DNA of 64,000 nucleotides from Gammaproteobacteria bacterium (GTDB lineage: Bacteria > Pseudomonadota > Gammaproteobacteria > Pseudomonadales > Pseudomonadaceae), in NCBI GenBank assembly GCA_018827205.1, contig JAHJXZ010000080.1, forward strand, positions 1 to 64,000. Reading direction: 5' to 3'. The translations under genes and the position numbers were made by a program. The first letter of the stretch is position 1. The number at the start of each line of letters is the position of its first letter. Under the pieces are notes generated by a model, which did not search any database, was not told the DNA's origin, and saw only the letters and a list, made by a program, of their open reading frames with translations. Shown here one piece after another: positions 52,725 through 61,590 of the stretch.

Positions 52725-52808
52725 ACAGATATTCTGCCGCTCATTACAATGCTGTGCAATTGCGCACAGGTGCGCAGGCGATAGTCCATTCTTCGGAGCC
52801 CCCGGCAC

Positions 52809-53588
52809 ATGAGCAACCTTAACTCCGAGCGCATTCTCAGCGTTCATCACTGGAACGACACGCTGTTCAGCTTCAAGTGCACCCGTGATCCGGGTCTGCG
52901 CTTCGAGAATGGCCAATTCGTGATGATCGGCCTGCAGCAGGAAACCGGCCGTCCTTTGATGCGTGCTTATTCGATCGCCAGTCCGAACTGGGAAGAGCAT
53001 TTGGAGTTCTTCAGTATCAAGGTGCCGGATGGCCCGCTGACCTCGCAGTTGCAGCACCTCAAGGAAGGTGACGAGGTGATCATCAGCAAGAAGCCCACCG
53101 GAACTCTGGTGCTGGATGACCTTAAACCCGGTAAGCACCTGTACCTGCTCAGCACCGGCACTGGCCTGGCGCCGTTTATGAGTGTAATTCAGGACCCGGA
53201 AACCTATGAGCGCTTTGAGAAGGTGATTCTGGTTCACGGCGTGCGCTATGTGAACGAAGTGGCCTACCGTGAATTCATCACTGAGCACCTGCCGAAGAAT
53301 GAATTCTTCGGCGATGCGCTGAAGGACAAGCTGATCTACTACCCGACGGTGACCCGTGAACCATTCGAAAACCAGGGCCGTCTGACCGACCTGATGCGCA
53401 GCGGCAAACTGTTCCAGGACATCGGCCTGCCACCGATCAACCCACAGGACGACCGCGCGATGATCTGCGGTAGCCCGAGCATGCTTGATGAAACCAGCGA
53501 AGTGCTCAACGAGTTCGGCCTGCAGATCTCACCGCGCATGCGTGAGCCGGGCGATTACCTGATCGAGCGCGCCTTCGTCGAGAAGTAA
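52809..53588 (+). CDS. fpr: Ferredoxin--NADP(+) reductase
   Basis: FAD enzyme that moves electrons between NADPH and ferredoxin or flavodoxin; induced by oxidative stress. The 259-residue product has the FAD-binding RAYSIASPNW near residue 56, the NADP site YLLSTGTGLAPFMSVI near residue 113, and the C-terminal MICGSPSMLDET, ending RAFVEK. SD CGGAG about ten bases before the ATG. Confidence 0.96.
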   Translation: MSNLNSERILSVHHWNDTLFSFKCTRDPGLRFENGQFVMIGLQQETGRPLMRAYSIASPNWEEHLEFFSIKVPDGPLTSQLQHLKEGDEVIISKKPTGTLVLDDLKPGKHLYLLSTGTGLAPFMSVIQDPETYERFEKVILVHGVRYVNEVAYREFITEHLPKNEFFGDALKDKLIYYPTVTREPFENQGRLTDLMRSGKLFQDIGLPPINPQDDRAMICGSPSMLDETSEVLNEFGLQISPRMREPGDYLIERAFVEK

Positions 53589-53604
53589 GCCTGCAGCACT
53601 AATC

Positions 53605-53630
53605 AAAAGCCCGCCAATCGGCGGGCTTTT
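53605..53630. terminator. Bidirectional terminator between fpr and the GGDEF gene
   Basis: Perfect stem AAAAGCCCGCC / GGCGGGCTTTT with an AATC loop and A/T runs on both sides, immediately between two convergent stops. It can serve both genes. Confidence 0.93.
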
Positions 53631-54962
53631 TTATTCCTGCTCAAGGGCGCTGTGCGCGCGGTTGCCGCCTTTCTGTTTGGCCCGGTACATGGCGTTGTCG
53701 GCGTGGTGCAGCAGTTGTTGTTCATCCTGGGCGTGCTGCGGATATAGGGCGATGCCAATGCTCGGCAGGATGGTCTGGCTCTGCCCGCACAGCTCGAAGG
53801 GATGATTGAGGCTCTGGCGGATTTTCTCAGCCACCACGCTGGCGTGGTCGGCTGAGTGAAAGTCCTCCAGCAGCACGACGAATTCATCGCCGGCAAAGCG
53901 CGCCACCGTATCGGCCTCGCGCAGGCACAGCTGGATACGCTGGGCGACGCCTTGCAGCAGTTGATCGCCTGCGGCATGGCCGAGGCTGTCGTTGACCTGC
54001 TTGAATTTGTCTAGATCGAGAAACAGCAGCGCCACCTGCGATTGCTCGCGGCGCGCGCGGGCCAACGCCGTGTGCAGGCGGTCGCGCAGCAGTTCGCGGT
54101 TGGGCAGCTGGGTGAGCTGATCGTACTGCGCCATAAACTGCAGGCGGCTGAGCATCTGCTGTCGCTCGATGGCTGTGGCCACCTGGGTCGAGACAAATTG
54201 CAGCAGCTCCTGCTCGCGCTCGCTGTAGCGGGTGGATGCGCTGCTCACCAGGAGCGCGCCAATGATCCCGCGATGTGAGCGCAGCGGTACACCCAGCCAG
54301 CTGTGTGACGCGTCGGTCTGCGCCTGGCAGGCGTTGGGTAGCAGCAGGGTGTTACCGCTACGAATCACCTGCGCACTTAAAGTGGTGGCGTTCAGTGCTG
54401 TATCAGCAGCTGTTGCGGGCGGTTGTTCGGCGGGGTAAGGGAAGCTCAGTTCGTCGTTCTGTTCATCGTACAGCGCCACGGAAAAACTGATGGTCGGCAA
54501 CAGTTCGCCAACGATCTGGTGTACCTGCTGAAACAGCCCGAGCAGGTCCTTGGCTGAATGGGCAGCTTCGGAGATGCCGTACAGCGCGTTCTGCAGGGCT
54601 TCGCTGCGCTTGCGCTCGGTGATGTCATGGGCGACGGCGATACGCACCTCGTCGTCTTCAGACCAGCGTGCGGACCAGAGAATGTGTACGGTGCTGCCAT
54701 CCTTGCGCAGGTAGCGGTTCTCGAAGTGCGGTTTGTGTGCACCGGACATCACTTCCTTAGCGGCCTGCAGGGTTTTGGCGCGGTCTTCAGGATGCACCAT
54801 GTCGATCATCACCTGGCCGATCATCTCGTCTGCGCCGTAACCGAAAATGCGCTGGCAGGCGGCGCTGACAAAAACGAAGCGCCCGCGTTTGTCGACCACA
54901 CAGATGGCGTCGAGCAGCAGATCGACAAGGTTTTCGCTCGGTGCGTAGGTGCTGGCTTTCAT
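53631..54962 (-). CDS. PAS-GAF diguanylate cyclase
   Basis: A 443-residue cytoplasmic sensor with no membrane segment. The PAS domain (LLLDAICVVDKRGRFVFVS, residues ~13-110) with a PAC motif (VAHDITERKRSEAL) is followed by a GAF domain (~145-285) and a GGDEF domain (~295-435). The active-site motif is AGDEF (357-361), a variant found in active enzymes. A product-inhibition I-site READ lies five residues before it. Synthesis of c-di-GMP is therefore likely, with feedback control. The ATG at 54962 begins MKASTYAPSEN. No EAL domain. Signal unknown. Confidence 0.9.
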   Translation of the reverse strand: MKASTYAPSENLVDLLLDAICVVDKRGRFVFVSAACQRIFGYGADEMIGQVMIDMVHPEDRAKTLQAAKEVMSGAHKPHFENRYLRKDGSTVHILWSARWSEDDEVRIAVAHDITERKRSEALQNALYGISEAAHSAKDLLGLFQQVHQIVGELLPTISFSVALYDEQNDELSFPYPAEQPPATAADTALNATTLSAQVIRSGNTLLLPNACQAQTDASHSWLGVPLRSHRGIIGALLVSSASTRYSEREQELLQFVSTQVATAIERQQMLSRLQFMAQYDQLTQLPNRELLRDRLHTALARARREQSQVALLFLDLDKFKQVNDSLGHAAGDQLLQGVAQRIQLCLREADTVARFAGDEFVVLLEDFHSADHASVVAEKIRQSLNHPFELCGQSQTILPSIGIALYPQHAQDEQQLLHHADNAMYRAKQKGGNRAHSALEQE

Positions 54963-55156
54963 ACGTTCACAGTGTGCTGATGTTGATGACGGTTTATCGG
55001 GCCGCTTACTGGCGATTTGGCAGTATGGCCCTTGCACCCACCATACCCGCAAGGCGCCCTACAGTGAACGCCTGTTTGCCGCCTGCAGAACTCCGCCGAG
55101 CGCTGCTGATGGACGTCTGCTCAGTGTAGAACGCTGCGGGGACGGCGTACTGCCGG

Positions 55157-55570
55157 TTATTGCGCGCTACTGAAGCGCTGCCCGGAAACGGCCGGATGGT
55201 AGATCGGCTGCACCTTGTTGCCGGCGGGGTCGAGCAGATGGAAGCTGTGCGCACCGTCACCATGGGCAAAGGGTCGGTCGAGCAAAGTCACGCCCTGAGC
55301 CTTGAAGTAGGCGTACCAGGCGTGCAGCTCATCGATGCTGTCGACGATAAACCCGTAATGGTCCACCGCCTGCTCGCCACTGCTGGGCACACTGGCGCGG
55401 CCCAGCGACAGGTTGTCGTTGCCGCAGGTCAGGTAGACCAGGTCTGGATTGGCGCGGTGCAGTACCTGCATGCCGAGAATGTCCACGTAGAAGCGTTCGC
55501 AGGCTTCCAGGTTTTGGACCAGCAGGGCGATATGGCGCAAGCCATTGAGGCGACCAGGGCGTTCGAGCAT
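55157..55570 (-). CDS. VOC-family (glyoxalase/dioxygenase-fold) protein
   Basis: A 137-residue protein with the VOC fold. The N-terminal module LRHIALLVQNLEACERFYVD is followed by a second module with VDHYGFIVDSIDELHAWYAY and FHLLDPAGNKVQPIYHP. Potential metal ligands are the His residues of RHIA and DHYG and the Glu/Asn region near the end. Reaction unknown. Two in-frame ATGs compete: 55570, with AGGA at good spacing, and 55579. A long AT-rich palindrome lies just upstream. Confidence 0.82.
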   Translation of the reverse strand: MLERPGRLNGLRHIALLVQNLEACERFYVDILGMQVLHRANPDLVYLTCGNDNLSLGRASVPSSGEQAVDHYGFIVDSIDELHAWYAYFKAQGVTLLDRPFAHGDGAHSFHLLDPAGNKVQPIYHPAVSGQRFSSAQ

Positions 55571-55580
55571 GGTGAGCATC

Positions 55581-55622
55581 CTATTTTGTATACATTTATC
55601 TGGTAAATATAAGACAAAATAG
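55581..55622. promoter_or_regulatory. AT-rich 42-base palindrome upstream of the VOC gene
   Basis: CTATTTTGT (55581-55589) and ATTTA (55594-55598) pair with TAAAT (55604-55608) and ACAAAATAG (55614-55622). The left arm includes TTGTATACA, like operators of GntR/FCD-type regulators. It lies directly before the VOC start and in an otherwise GC-rich region. An operator is more likely than a terminator. No regulator gene is adjacent. Confidence 0.6.
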
Positions 55623-55663
55623 CTAGTCAGCCTATCCGCGCGAACGAAGTGGCGCGAACTAGA

Positions 55664-56359
55664 TCAGTTAGCGGGCACAACTTCCAGCACGCAGATGCTG
55701 CCAGGCTGCGGGTAATGCCAATGTACGTCGACATCCCAGAAGCGTACGCCATAGCGGCGTTCAGGGCTGGGTTGCTGGTAGGCCGGGCGCGGGTCCTGGG
55801 CCAGGCATTGCTCGATCAACTCAACCAGAGGTTCACTCAGGCGCTGCCCGTGCTCGTGGGCCTGGATCAGTGCGCTGTTCTGCCAGCTGACTTCGATCAA
55901 TGCCGGTGCACTGTCGGCGATGCGGTTATAGGCACCGACAACGCTGTCGGCATAGGGCACGTAGGGTTTGATATCCAGCACCGGGGTGCCGTCGAGCAGG
56001 TCGATACCAGACAGCCACAGCTTGCCGGCTTCGACTTTATCCAGTTTGACCACCGACTGGCCGATGCCATTGGGTCGGTGGGTGGCACGAGTACTGAATA
56101 CGCCGACTGATTGATTTCCGCCCAGGCGCGGCGGACGCACCTTGAGACGCGGTTTGTCTTCCAGCGCCTGGTGAAACAGAAACAGCAGCCAGACATGGCT
56201 GACCTGCTCCAGCCCCTGCACGGCATCGCCGTTATCGAAGGGCGCGACCAGCTCCAATATGCCACGGGCCGCCGGGGCCAGTTGCGGCTGACGGGGAATG
56301 GCGAACTTCTCCTTGAAGCAGGAGCGGACAAAACCGATGGGTGAAACGGAGTAGGGCAT
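55664..56359 (-). CDS. trmO: tRNA (N6-threonylcarbamoyladenosine(37)-N6)-methyltransferase TrmO
   Basis: Adds a methyl to t6A37 of threonine tRNAs using S-adenosylmethionine. The 231-residue product is of the TsaA/YaeB family, with the family motif THRPNGIGQSVVKLDKV near residue 90 and DIKPYVPYADSV near residue 125. A C-terminal domain with RYGVRFWDVDVHWHY follows. The ATG at 56359 (MPYSVSPIGFV) is the family start; an ATG at 56389 would add ten residues. Confidence 0.92.
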   Translation of the reverse strand: MPYSVSPIGFVRSCFKEKFAIPRQPQLAPAARGILELVAPFDNGDAVQGLEQVSHVWLLFLFHQALEDKPRLKVRPPRLGGNQSVGVFSTRATHRPNGIGQSVVKLDKVEAGKLWLSGIDLLDGTPVLDIKPYVPYADSVVGAYNRIADSAPALIEVSWQNSALIQAHEHGQRLSEPLVELIEQCLAQDPRPAYQQPSPERRYGVRFWDVDVHWHYPQPGSICVLEVVPAN

Positions 56360-56398
56360 GGCGGCGTGATCGAGTGAAAACGCCGCCATAGTACCTGA

Positions 56399-57169
56399 CT
56401 AGAGGTGAAAACCGCCGTCGATGGGGATGATCGCGCCGGTCATATAGGCCCCGGCGGTGCTCGCCAGGCTGATCGCCAGGGCGGCCATTTCTTCTTCACG
56501 GCCCCAGCGCTGCATTGGGATCAGTGCGCAGTCTTCGGCCATGGCGTGTTCGTCCTGGGCGATGAACTGGGTCATCTTGCTCGGGAAGCGCCCCGGCGCA
56601 ATCACGTTGACGTTGATATGTTGACCGACCAGCTCGCGAGCGAGCATGCGCGACAGCTGATGCAGCGCCGCCTTGCTCGGGCCGTAGGCGTAAGCGTCTT
56701 CGCCGTGGGAAGTGATGCCGGCAACCGAGCCGATATTGATCACCCGTGCAGGGCTAGCCGCACTGCCGGCCTTGCGCAGCAGCGGCAGCAACTGCTGGAT
56801 GCAGCTGAACACCGAGGTCACGTTGAGCTGCATGACCTTTTCCCAGCCCTTGGCCGGGTAACTTTCCAACGGTGCGCCCCAGGTGGTGCCGGCGTTGTTG
56901 ACCAGAATATCCAGGCTGTCGATCTTGCCGGCCAATTGCTCTGCAAGCACCTGCACGCCTTCTTCGCTGGCCAGGTTGGCGGCGAGGCCGTGGCATGTAC
57001 CAAAGGCTGACAGTTCGGAAGCGGTTTGCGCGCAGGCTTCGCCGTCACGAGCGCAGACGTACACCGTTGCGCCGGCTTCAACAAAGGCTTTGGCAATCAT
57101 CTTGCCGATACCGCGGGTGCCGCCGGTAACCAGGGCAGTGCGGCCTTGCAGGGAGAAGTAAGGGTGCAT
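56399..57169 (-). CDS. rhlG: RhlG-type NADPH-dependent beta-ketoacyl reductase (SDR)
   Basis: The 256-residue short-chain dehydrogenase starts MHPYFSLQGRTALVTGG, with the NADP motif TGGTRGIG (15-22), NNAG near residue 91, and the catalytic Ser-Tyr-Lys set in NIGSVAG and YAYGPSKAALHQLSRML. It ends IIPIDGGFHL. It matches P. aeruginosa RhlG closely as I remember it, in length and motifs. RhlG was first linked to rhamnolipid and hydroxyalkanoate precursors; its exact role is debated. No rhl genes are nearby, so rhamnolipid production cannot be inferred. Confidence 0.9.
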   Translation of the reverse strand: MHPYFSLQGRTALVTGGTRGIGKMIAKAFVEAGATVYVCARDGEACAQTASELSAFGTCHGLAANLASEEGVQVLAEQLAGKIDSLDILVNNAGTTWGAPLESYPAKGWEKVMQLNVTSVFSCIQQLLPLLRKAGSAASPARVINIGSVAGITSHGEDAYAYGPSKAALHQLSRMLARELVGQHINVNVIAPGRFPSKMTQFIAQDEHAMAEDCALIPMQRWGREEEMAALAISLASTAGAYMTGAIIPIDGGFHL

Positions 57170-57281
57170 GGTAGATCCTTGTTGGGATGAAAGCCACTAC
57201 CCTAATCGTCTGCCCGCTGCGCGGCAGGCACTATTGCCGGTGGAAATACGCTGCCATGCTGGCAGGCGTGGCGGCGCGAAC

Positions 57282-57427
57282 TTAGAATCTGTTTTCGATC
57301 TAGCGAGCTAGAGCCAGACAAGGCAAAAACAGCCGAGGAAGCGGAGTTTACGAGCTGTAAATGAGCATTCCGAGGCTGTTTTTAACGCCGGATGGCCGAC
57401 GCGCAGCAGATCGTAAACAGGTTCTTA
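57282..57427. repeat. MITE-like repeat, copy 2 (opposite orientation)
   Basis: This ~146-base element has terminal inverted repeats. The left end TTAGAATCTGTTTTCGATCT and the reverse complement of the right end TTAAGAACCTGTTTACGATCT share GAAYCTGTTTWCGATCT. Read on the minus strand it contains CTCGGAATGCTCATTTACA (57374-57356), then GGCTGTTT and GCCTTGTCT, the same ordered blocks as copy 1. A second inverted repeat TTTACGAGCTGTAAA lies at the centre. The right end contains the stop codon of the yehS-like gene. The other 112 bases between here and the rhlG start hold nothing I recognise. Confidence 0.78.
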
Positions 57428-57886
57428 ACCGCGAACGCGCAGAGTCAGGCCCTTGAGGAAGTTGCGCAAAAACTGATCGCCGCAGGTGCGGTAGTTGCTG
57501 TGGCCGAATTTGCGGAACAGCGCGCTCATTTCGGGTTTGGATACCGGGCAGTCGACGCTCTGCATGATTGTGTGCATGTCGTCTTCCTTCAGCTCGAAGG
57601 CCACGCGCAGTTTCTTCAGCACCATGTTGTTGGTGATCGGCAGTTCTAACGGCTGGGCCGGGCGGCTTTCGTCTTTGCCGCGCTTGAAGTACACCAGGCC
57701 GTCGAGAAAATGCGCCATCAGCTCGTCGTCGCAAGGCGTATAGCCTTCTTCGTCGTCCTTCTTCAGCATTGCTGCGAGTTCGTCGAGTTCGACCTGCTTG
57801 CCGCTGAGCTGGATGATTTTGACCATCTGCGCGTCGCTGATGTCGAGGGTGTAGCGCAGGCTGCGCAGTACGTCGTTGTTAAGCAT
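57425..57886 (-). CDS. DUF1456 (YehS-family) protein
   Basis: A 153-residue protein with two copies of the DUF1456 unit. The first has NNDVLRSLRYTLDISDAQMV and TPCDDELMAHFLDGLVYFKRG. The second has NNMVLKKLRVAFELKEDDMH and RTCGDQFLRNFLKGLTLR. E. coli YehS is the namesake; function unknown. Its TAA stop (57427-57425) is shared with the end of repeat copy 2. Confidence 0.9.
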   Translation of the reverse strand: MLNNDVLRSLRYTLDISDAQMVKIIQLSGKQVELDELAAMLKKDDEEGYTPCDDELMAHFLDGLVYFKRGKDESRPAQPLELPITNNMVLKKLRVAFELKEDDMHTIMQSVDCPVSKPEMSALFRKFGHSNYRTCGDQFLRNFLKGLTLRVRG

Positions 57887-57937
57887 TGATAGATCCTGAA
57901 GAGGGCGGATGCCTGAGAGCAGCCGCTGAAAAAATAG

Positions 57938-58648
57938 TTAGAAGCGTTCTTTGCCTGCCAGATAGCGCCACTGGCCCGCAGGGACCTTGGCCATCGGCAC
58001 GCCACCGATGCGGATGCGCTTCATGCCCAGCACCTTGAGGTCGACGCTGTTGCACATAAACACGATCTGCCCAGGTAGCGGGTTTTTCAATGCAAAGCGC
58101 AGGCGGGTTTCGTTCTGCCAGCTGACCTTGCAGGGGGGCAGGGCCACACCGTTGAAGGTTAGACCGTGAGCCAGGCGTTTGAGCTGGCTAGCGCTCAAGG
58201 TGCCGACGACTTCGACCACATACTCCTGCTCCAGTTTGCTCAGGTCTTCCTTGAGCTTACGCTCGATGCGCCAGTCCTGGGTCAACACGTGCAAGCCATC
58301 GGCGCCAGCTTGCAGGGGAGTGCAGGAAATAAGTCGGGCGAAATGACCTTTCAGCGGACGAATGCCCGAGCCGTCTTCCGGCCAGTGGCTGGTTGAGCTG
58401 ATGCCTTCCGCTGCGCGTTCCGCGTTGTGACCATTGGGCACATTGAGCAGCAGGGTGACCGGCTCGACCGGAGCCAGCAGGGCGTTTGGCAGCAGTTCCA
58501 CGCGCTGATCGGCGACCTTGAACTGCGGCTCTTCGACTACCACACCATCCACCGTAACCCAGCCGCCTTCGATATAGAGTTCGGCCTCGCGGCGTGAACA
58601 GCCAATCACTTCGATCAGGCGTTTGGACAGGCGAATGGGTTCGGTCAT
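57938..58648 (-). CDS. RluF-like pseudouridine synthase homologue lacking the catalytic Asp
   Basis: A 236-residue protein with an N-terminal S4 RNA-binding domain (RLSKRLIEVIGCSRREAELY) and an RsuA/RluB-E/F-type synthase domain ending KVLGMKRIRIGGVPMAKVPA. In active members the motif is R-L-D followed by four to five residues and GL; here it is PLQAGADGL (residues 111-119), so Gln replaces the catalytic Asp and Pro the preceding Arg. It may bind RNA without catalysing. Start: ATG 58648 (MTEPIRLSKR), with 58660 an alternative; neither has a good Shine-Dalgarno. Confidence 0.82.
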   Translation of the reverse strand: MTEPIRLSKRLIEVIGCSRREAELYIEGGWVTVDGVVVEEPQFKVADQRVELLPNALLAPVEPVTLLLNVPNGHNAERAAEGISSTSHWPEDGSGIRPLKGHFARLISCTPLQAGADGLHVLTQDWRIERKLKEDLSKLEQEYVVEVVGTLSASQLKRLAHGLTFNGVALPPCKVSWQNETRLRFALKNPLPGQIVFMCNSVDLKVLGMKRIRIGGVPMAKVPAGQWRYLAGKERF

Positions 58649-58813
58649 AAAAGCAGTCATCGGCAAAAAAAGGGCCGCCATTGTAACCGGACAGGCCCCT
58701 CGTGCGCGGAACATCGGGCGAACGGCTGCGATAAAAGCGTCTGTCGGAGGCGAACTCAGGATGACGGTCGTAGGATGGGTGATATCCCATCGAGTGCAGC
58801 TTTTCCAAGTGCA

Positions 58814-58841
58814 TAAAAAAACCGCTCCGAAGAGCGGTTTT
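58814..58841 (-). terminator. Terminator of the bra operon
   Basis: On the minus strand AAAACCGCTC / GAGCGGTTTT with a TTCG loop and a further T run, 15 bases after the braG stop. Confidence 0.92.
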
Positions 58842-58856
58842 CCTCACCTAGGGTGC

Positions 58857-59558
58857 TTAGCCGCCGAGGTAGGCGTCACGCACCTTAGGATCGTTCAGCA
58901 GGTCGTGGCCGCTGCCTTGCATCACGATCCGGCCGTTCTCCAGCACGTAGCCGCGGTCGGCCAGCTTGAGCGCCTGGTTGGCGTTCTGCTCGACCAGGAA
59001 CACCGTTACACCGTCCTTGCGTAGCTGTTCGATGATGTCGAAGATCTGCTGGATGATGATCGGTGCCAGACCCAGCGACGGCTCGTCGAGCAGTAGCAGC
59101 TTGGGCTTGCTCATCAGCGCACGGCCGATGGCGAGCATCTGCTGCTCACCGCCGGACATGGTGCCGGCGCGCTGGGCAAAGCGTTCCTTCAGGCGCGGGA
59201 ACAGGTGCAGGACCTTATCTAGTTGCTCCTGATTGTCGGCCTTGCTGCCGAAGAAACCGCCCATCACCAGGTTTTCCTCCACGGTCAGGCGGGAGAACAC
59301 CCGACGGCCTTCCGGTACCACGGCAATGCTCTTGCGCATGATGTTCGGAGTTTCTTGGCCGATCAGCTCTTCACCCTGGTAGCGGATGCTGCCGCTGCTC
59401 GCCTGGGGCGAACCGCAGAGGGTCATCAGCAGCGTCGACTTGCCGGCGCCGTTGGCACCGATCAAGGTGACGATCTCACCCTGACGGACTTCGACGTTGA
59501 TATCATGCAGCGCCTGGATCTTGCCGTAGAAGGTGGAAACGTTCTCGAAATACAGCAT
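58857..59558 (-). CDS. braG: Branched-chain amino-acid ABC transporter, ATPase (BraG/LivF)
   Basis: One of two ATPases of the high-affinity branched-chain amino-acid importer. The 233-residue product has Walker A GANGAGKST near residue 37, the signature MSGGEQQMLAIGRAL, Walker B LLLLDEPSLGLAP and the switch His-equivalent in VFLVEQNA. The ATG at 59558 overlaps the braF stop (TGATG). A GTG three bases earlier is less likely. Confidence 0.97.
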   Translation of the reverse strand: MLYFENVSTFYGKIQALHDINVEVRQGEIVTLIGANGAGKSTLLMTLCGSPQASSGSIRYQGEELIGQETPNIMRKSIAVVPEGRRVFSRLTVEENLVMGGFFGSKADNQEQLDKVLHLFPRLKERFAQRAGTMSGGEQQMLAIGRALMSKPKLLLLDEPSLGLAPIIIQQIFDIIEQLRKDGVTVFLVEQNANQALKLADRGYVLENGRIVMQGSGHDLLNDPKVRDAYLGG

Positions 59559-60325
59559 CACGCTTCCCCCAGGTAGGCTTTGATCACGTCCGGGTTGGCG
59601 CGGATCTGCTCCGGCGTACCGTCCGCCAGGGGCGTGCCCTGGTTGATCACATAGATGTGGTCGGAAATGCTCATGACCAACTTCATGTCGTGCTCAATCA
59701 GCAGCACGGTGACATTGTGCTGATCGCGCAACACACGAATCAGTGCCTTGAGGTCGTCGGTTTCCCGTGGGTTGAGGCCTGCGGCTGGCTCGTCGAGCAT
59801 CAGAATGATCGGGCGGGTCATCATGCAACGGGCGATTTCCAGGCGACGCTGCTGACCGTAAGCCAAGGTGCCGGCTGTGCGGTTGGCAAACTCGGTCAGG
59901 TTGACCTGGTCTAGCCAGTACGCAGCGAACTCCATGGCTTCACGTTCGCTTTTGCGAAACGCGGGAGTCTTCAGCAGGCCCGCCAGGTAGTTGGTGTTGA
60001 GGTGGCGATGTTGGGCCACCAGCAGGTTCTCGACCGCCGTCATGTCCTTGAACAGACGTACGTTCTGGAACGTGCGCACCACGCCTTTGCGAGCGATCTT
60101 GTGGCCGGGCAGGCCTTCGATCTGTTCACCATTGAGGCGAATATTGCCGCTGGTAGGCTGGTAGAAACCGGTCAGGCAGTTGAATACGGTGGTCTTGCCG
60201 GCACCGTTCGGGCCGATCATTGACACCACTTGTTTTTCGTTAACCTGCAGGCTGACCCCGTTGACGGCCAGCAGGCCGCCAAAGCGCATGGACAGGCCGC
60301 TTACTTCTAGGATCGGGCGGCTCAT
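59558..60325 (-). CDS. braF: Branched-chain amino-acid ABC transporter, ATPase (BraF/LivG)
   Basis: The second ATPase of the importer. The 255-residue product has Walker [13 protein letters not shown], the LivG-typical [13 protein letters not shown], signature [14 protein letters not shown], Walker [14 protein letters not shown] and [12 protein letters not shown]. It overlaps the genes on both sides by one to four bases, so translation of the operon is tightly coupled. Confidence 0.97.
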   Translation of the reverse strand: MSRPILEVSGLSMRFGGLLAVNGVSLQVNEKQVVSMIGPNGAGKTTVFNCLTGFYQPTSGNIRLNGEQIEGLPGHKIARKGVVRTFQNVRLFKDMTAVENLLVAQHRHLNTNYLAGLLKTPAFRKSEREAMEFAAYWLDQVNLTEFANRTAGTLAYGQQRRLEIARCMMTRPIILMLDEPAAGLNPRETDDLKALIRVLRDQHNVTVLLIEHDMKLVMSISDHIYVINQGTPLADGTPEQIRANPDVIKAYLGEA

Positions 60326-61590
60326 TGCTTCAGCTCCAGGTGCGGGCGTTGCATGGGCAGCAGACCCTGCGGACGCCAGATCATCATCAATACCATCAGG
60401 GCGCCGAACATCAGCATGCGGTATTCGTTGAATTCGCGTGCCAGTTCCGGCAGCAGAATCATCACGATGGCCGCCAGGATAATGCCGAGCTGCGAGCCCA
60501 TGCCGCCCAAGACGACGATGGCGAGGATGATCGCCGACTCGATAAAGGTGAAGGACTGCGGGCTGACCAAGCCTTGGCGCGCGGCAAAGAAGCTACCGGC
60601 GAAACCGGCGAAGCAGGCGCCGATGGTGAAGGCCGAGAGCTTGATCGCGGTTGGGTTCATGCCCAGGGCGCGGCAGGCGATTTCGTCTTCACGCAGGGCT
60701 TCCCACGCGCGGCCGATTGGCATGCGCAGCAGGCGGTTGATTACGAACAGGGTCAGCAACACCAGCAGCAGAGCAATCAGGTAAAGGAAGATCACCTTGT
60801 TGATCGAGTTGTAGGCCACCCCGAAGTATTCGTGGAAGGTCTGCATGCCTTCGGCGGCCTTGCGGTCGAACGACAGGCCGAACAACGTTGGCTTGGGAAT
60901 CGAGCCGATGCCGTTGGGGCCACCGGTCAGCCAGGTCATGTTGTTCAGCATGATGCGGATGATCTCGCCAAAACCCAGGGTGACGATGGCCAGGTAATCG
61001 CCGCGCAGACGCAGCACCGGGAAGCCCAGGATAAAGCCGAAGGACGCCGCCATCAGGCCGGCAATCGGCAGGCAGATCCAGAAGCTCAGGCCGAAGTAGA
61101 ACGACAGCAGCGCGTAGCTGTAGGCGCCCACGGCGTAGAAAGCCACGTAGCCCAGATCGAGCAGGCCGGCCAGGCCGACCACGATGTTCAAGCCGAGGCC
61201 GAGCATCACGTAGATCAGGATCAGTGTGGCGATATCTACTGCACCGCGCGAGCCGAAGAACGGCCATGCCAGAGCCACGACGATCAGGCCGAGAACGATC
61301 CAGCGCTGGGTCGAAGGCAGGGTGAGGAACTCGCTGGCTTTGCCCGGCATGCTTGGCAGCTTGGGCGCATGGCTCCAGGCGGCGCTCAGGTGGTTACGGA
61401 ACAGTTGCCAGAAAAACATGGCAATCGAACAGCCGAAAATCGTCCACAGAACGGCCGGGCTGGCGCCTTGCACTTCGAGCTTGATGCCGACCGTGGAGAG
61501 CTTCAGGCCGATAACCGGGTAGGCCACGGCGAGCACCAGCAGGGCGCTGAAGATCGCAGTCTTGAGATTTTTAGTGATGGAGGTGTTCAT
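60322..61590 (-). CDS. braE: Branched-chain amino-acid ABC transporter, permease (BraE/LivM)
   Basis: A 422-residue permease with an N-terminal extension carrying two membrane segments, as in high-affinity LivM proteins. The membrane core includes [24 protein letters not shown], and the ATPase-contact loop holds [20 protein letters not shown]. It overlaps braD and braF by four bases each. Confidence 0.96.
   Translation of the reverse strand: MNTSITKNLKTAIFSALLVLAVAYPVIGLKLSTVGIKLEVQGASPAVLWTIFGCSIAMFFWQLFRNHLSAAWSHAPKLPSMPGKASEFLTLPSTQRWIVLGLIVVALAWPFFGSRGAVDIATLILIYVMLGLGLNIVVGLAGLLDLGYVAFYAVGAYSYALLSFYFGLSFWICLPIAGLMAASFGFILGFPVLRLRGDYLAIVTLGFGEIIRIMLNNMTWLTGGPNGIGSIPKPTLFGLSFDRKAAEGMQTFHEYFGVAYNSINKVIFLYLIALLLVLLTLFVINRLLRMPIGRAWEALREDEIACRALGMNPTAIKLSAFTIGACFAGFAGSFFAARQGLVSPQSFTFIESAIILAIVVLGGMGSQLGIILAAIVMILLPELAREFNEYRMLMFGALMVLMMIWRPQGLLPMQRPHLELKQ

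Noticed and set aside
56399..57169. Evidence for a rhamnolipid cluster
   Set aside because: rhlG stands alone; no rhlA, rhlB, rhlR or rhlI is in the window, and RhlG is found in non-producers.
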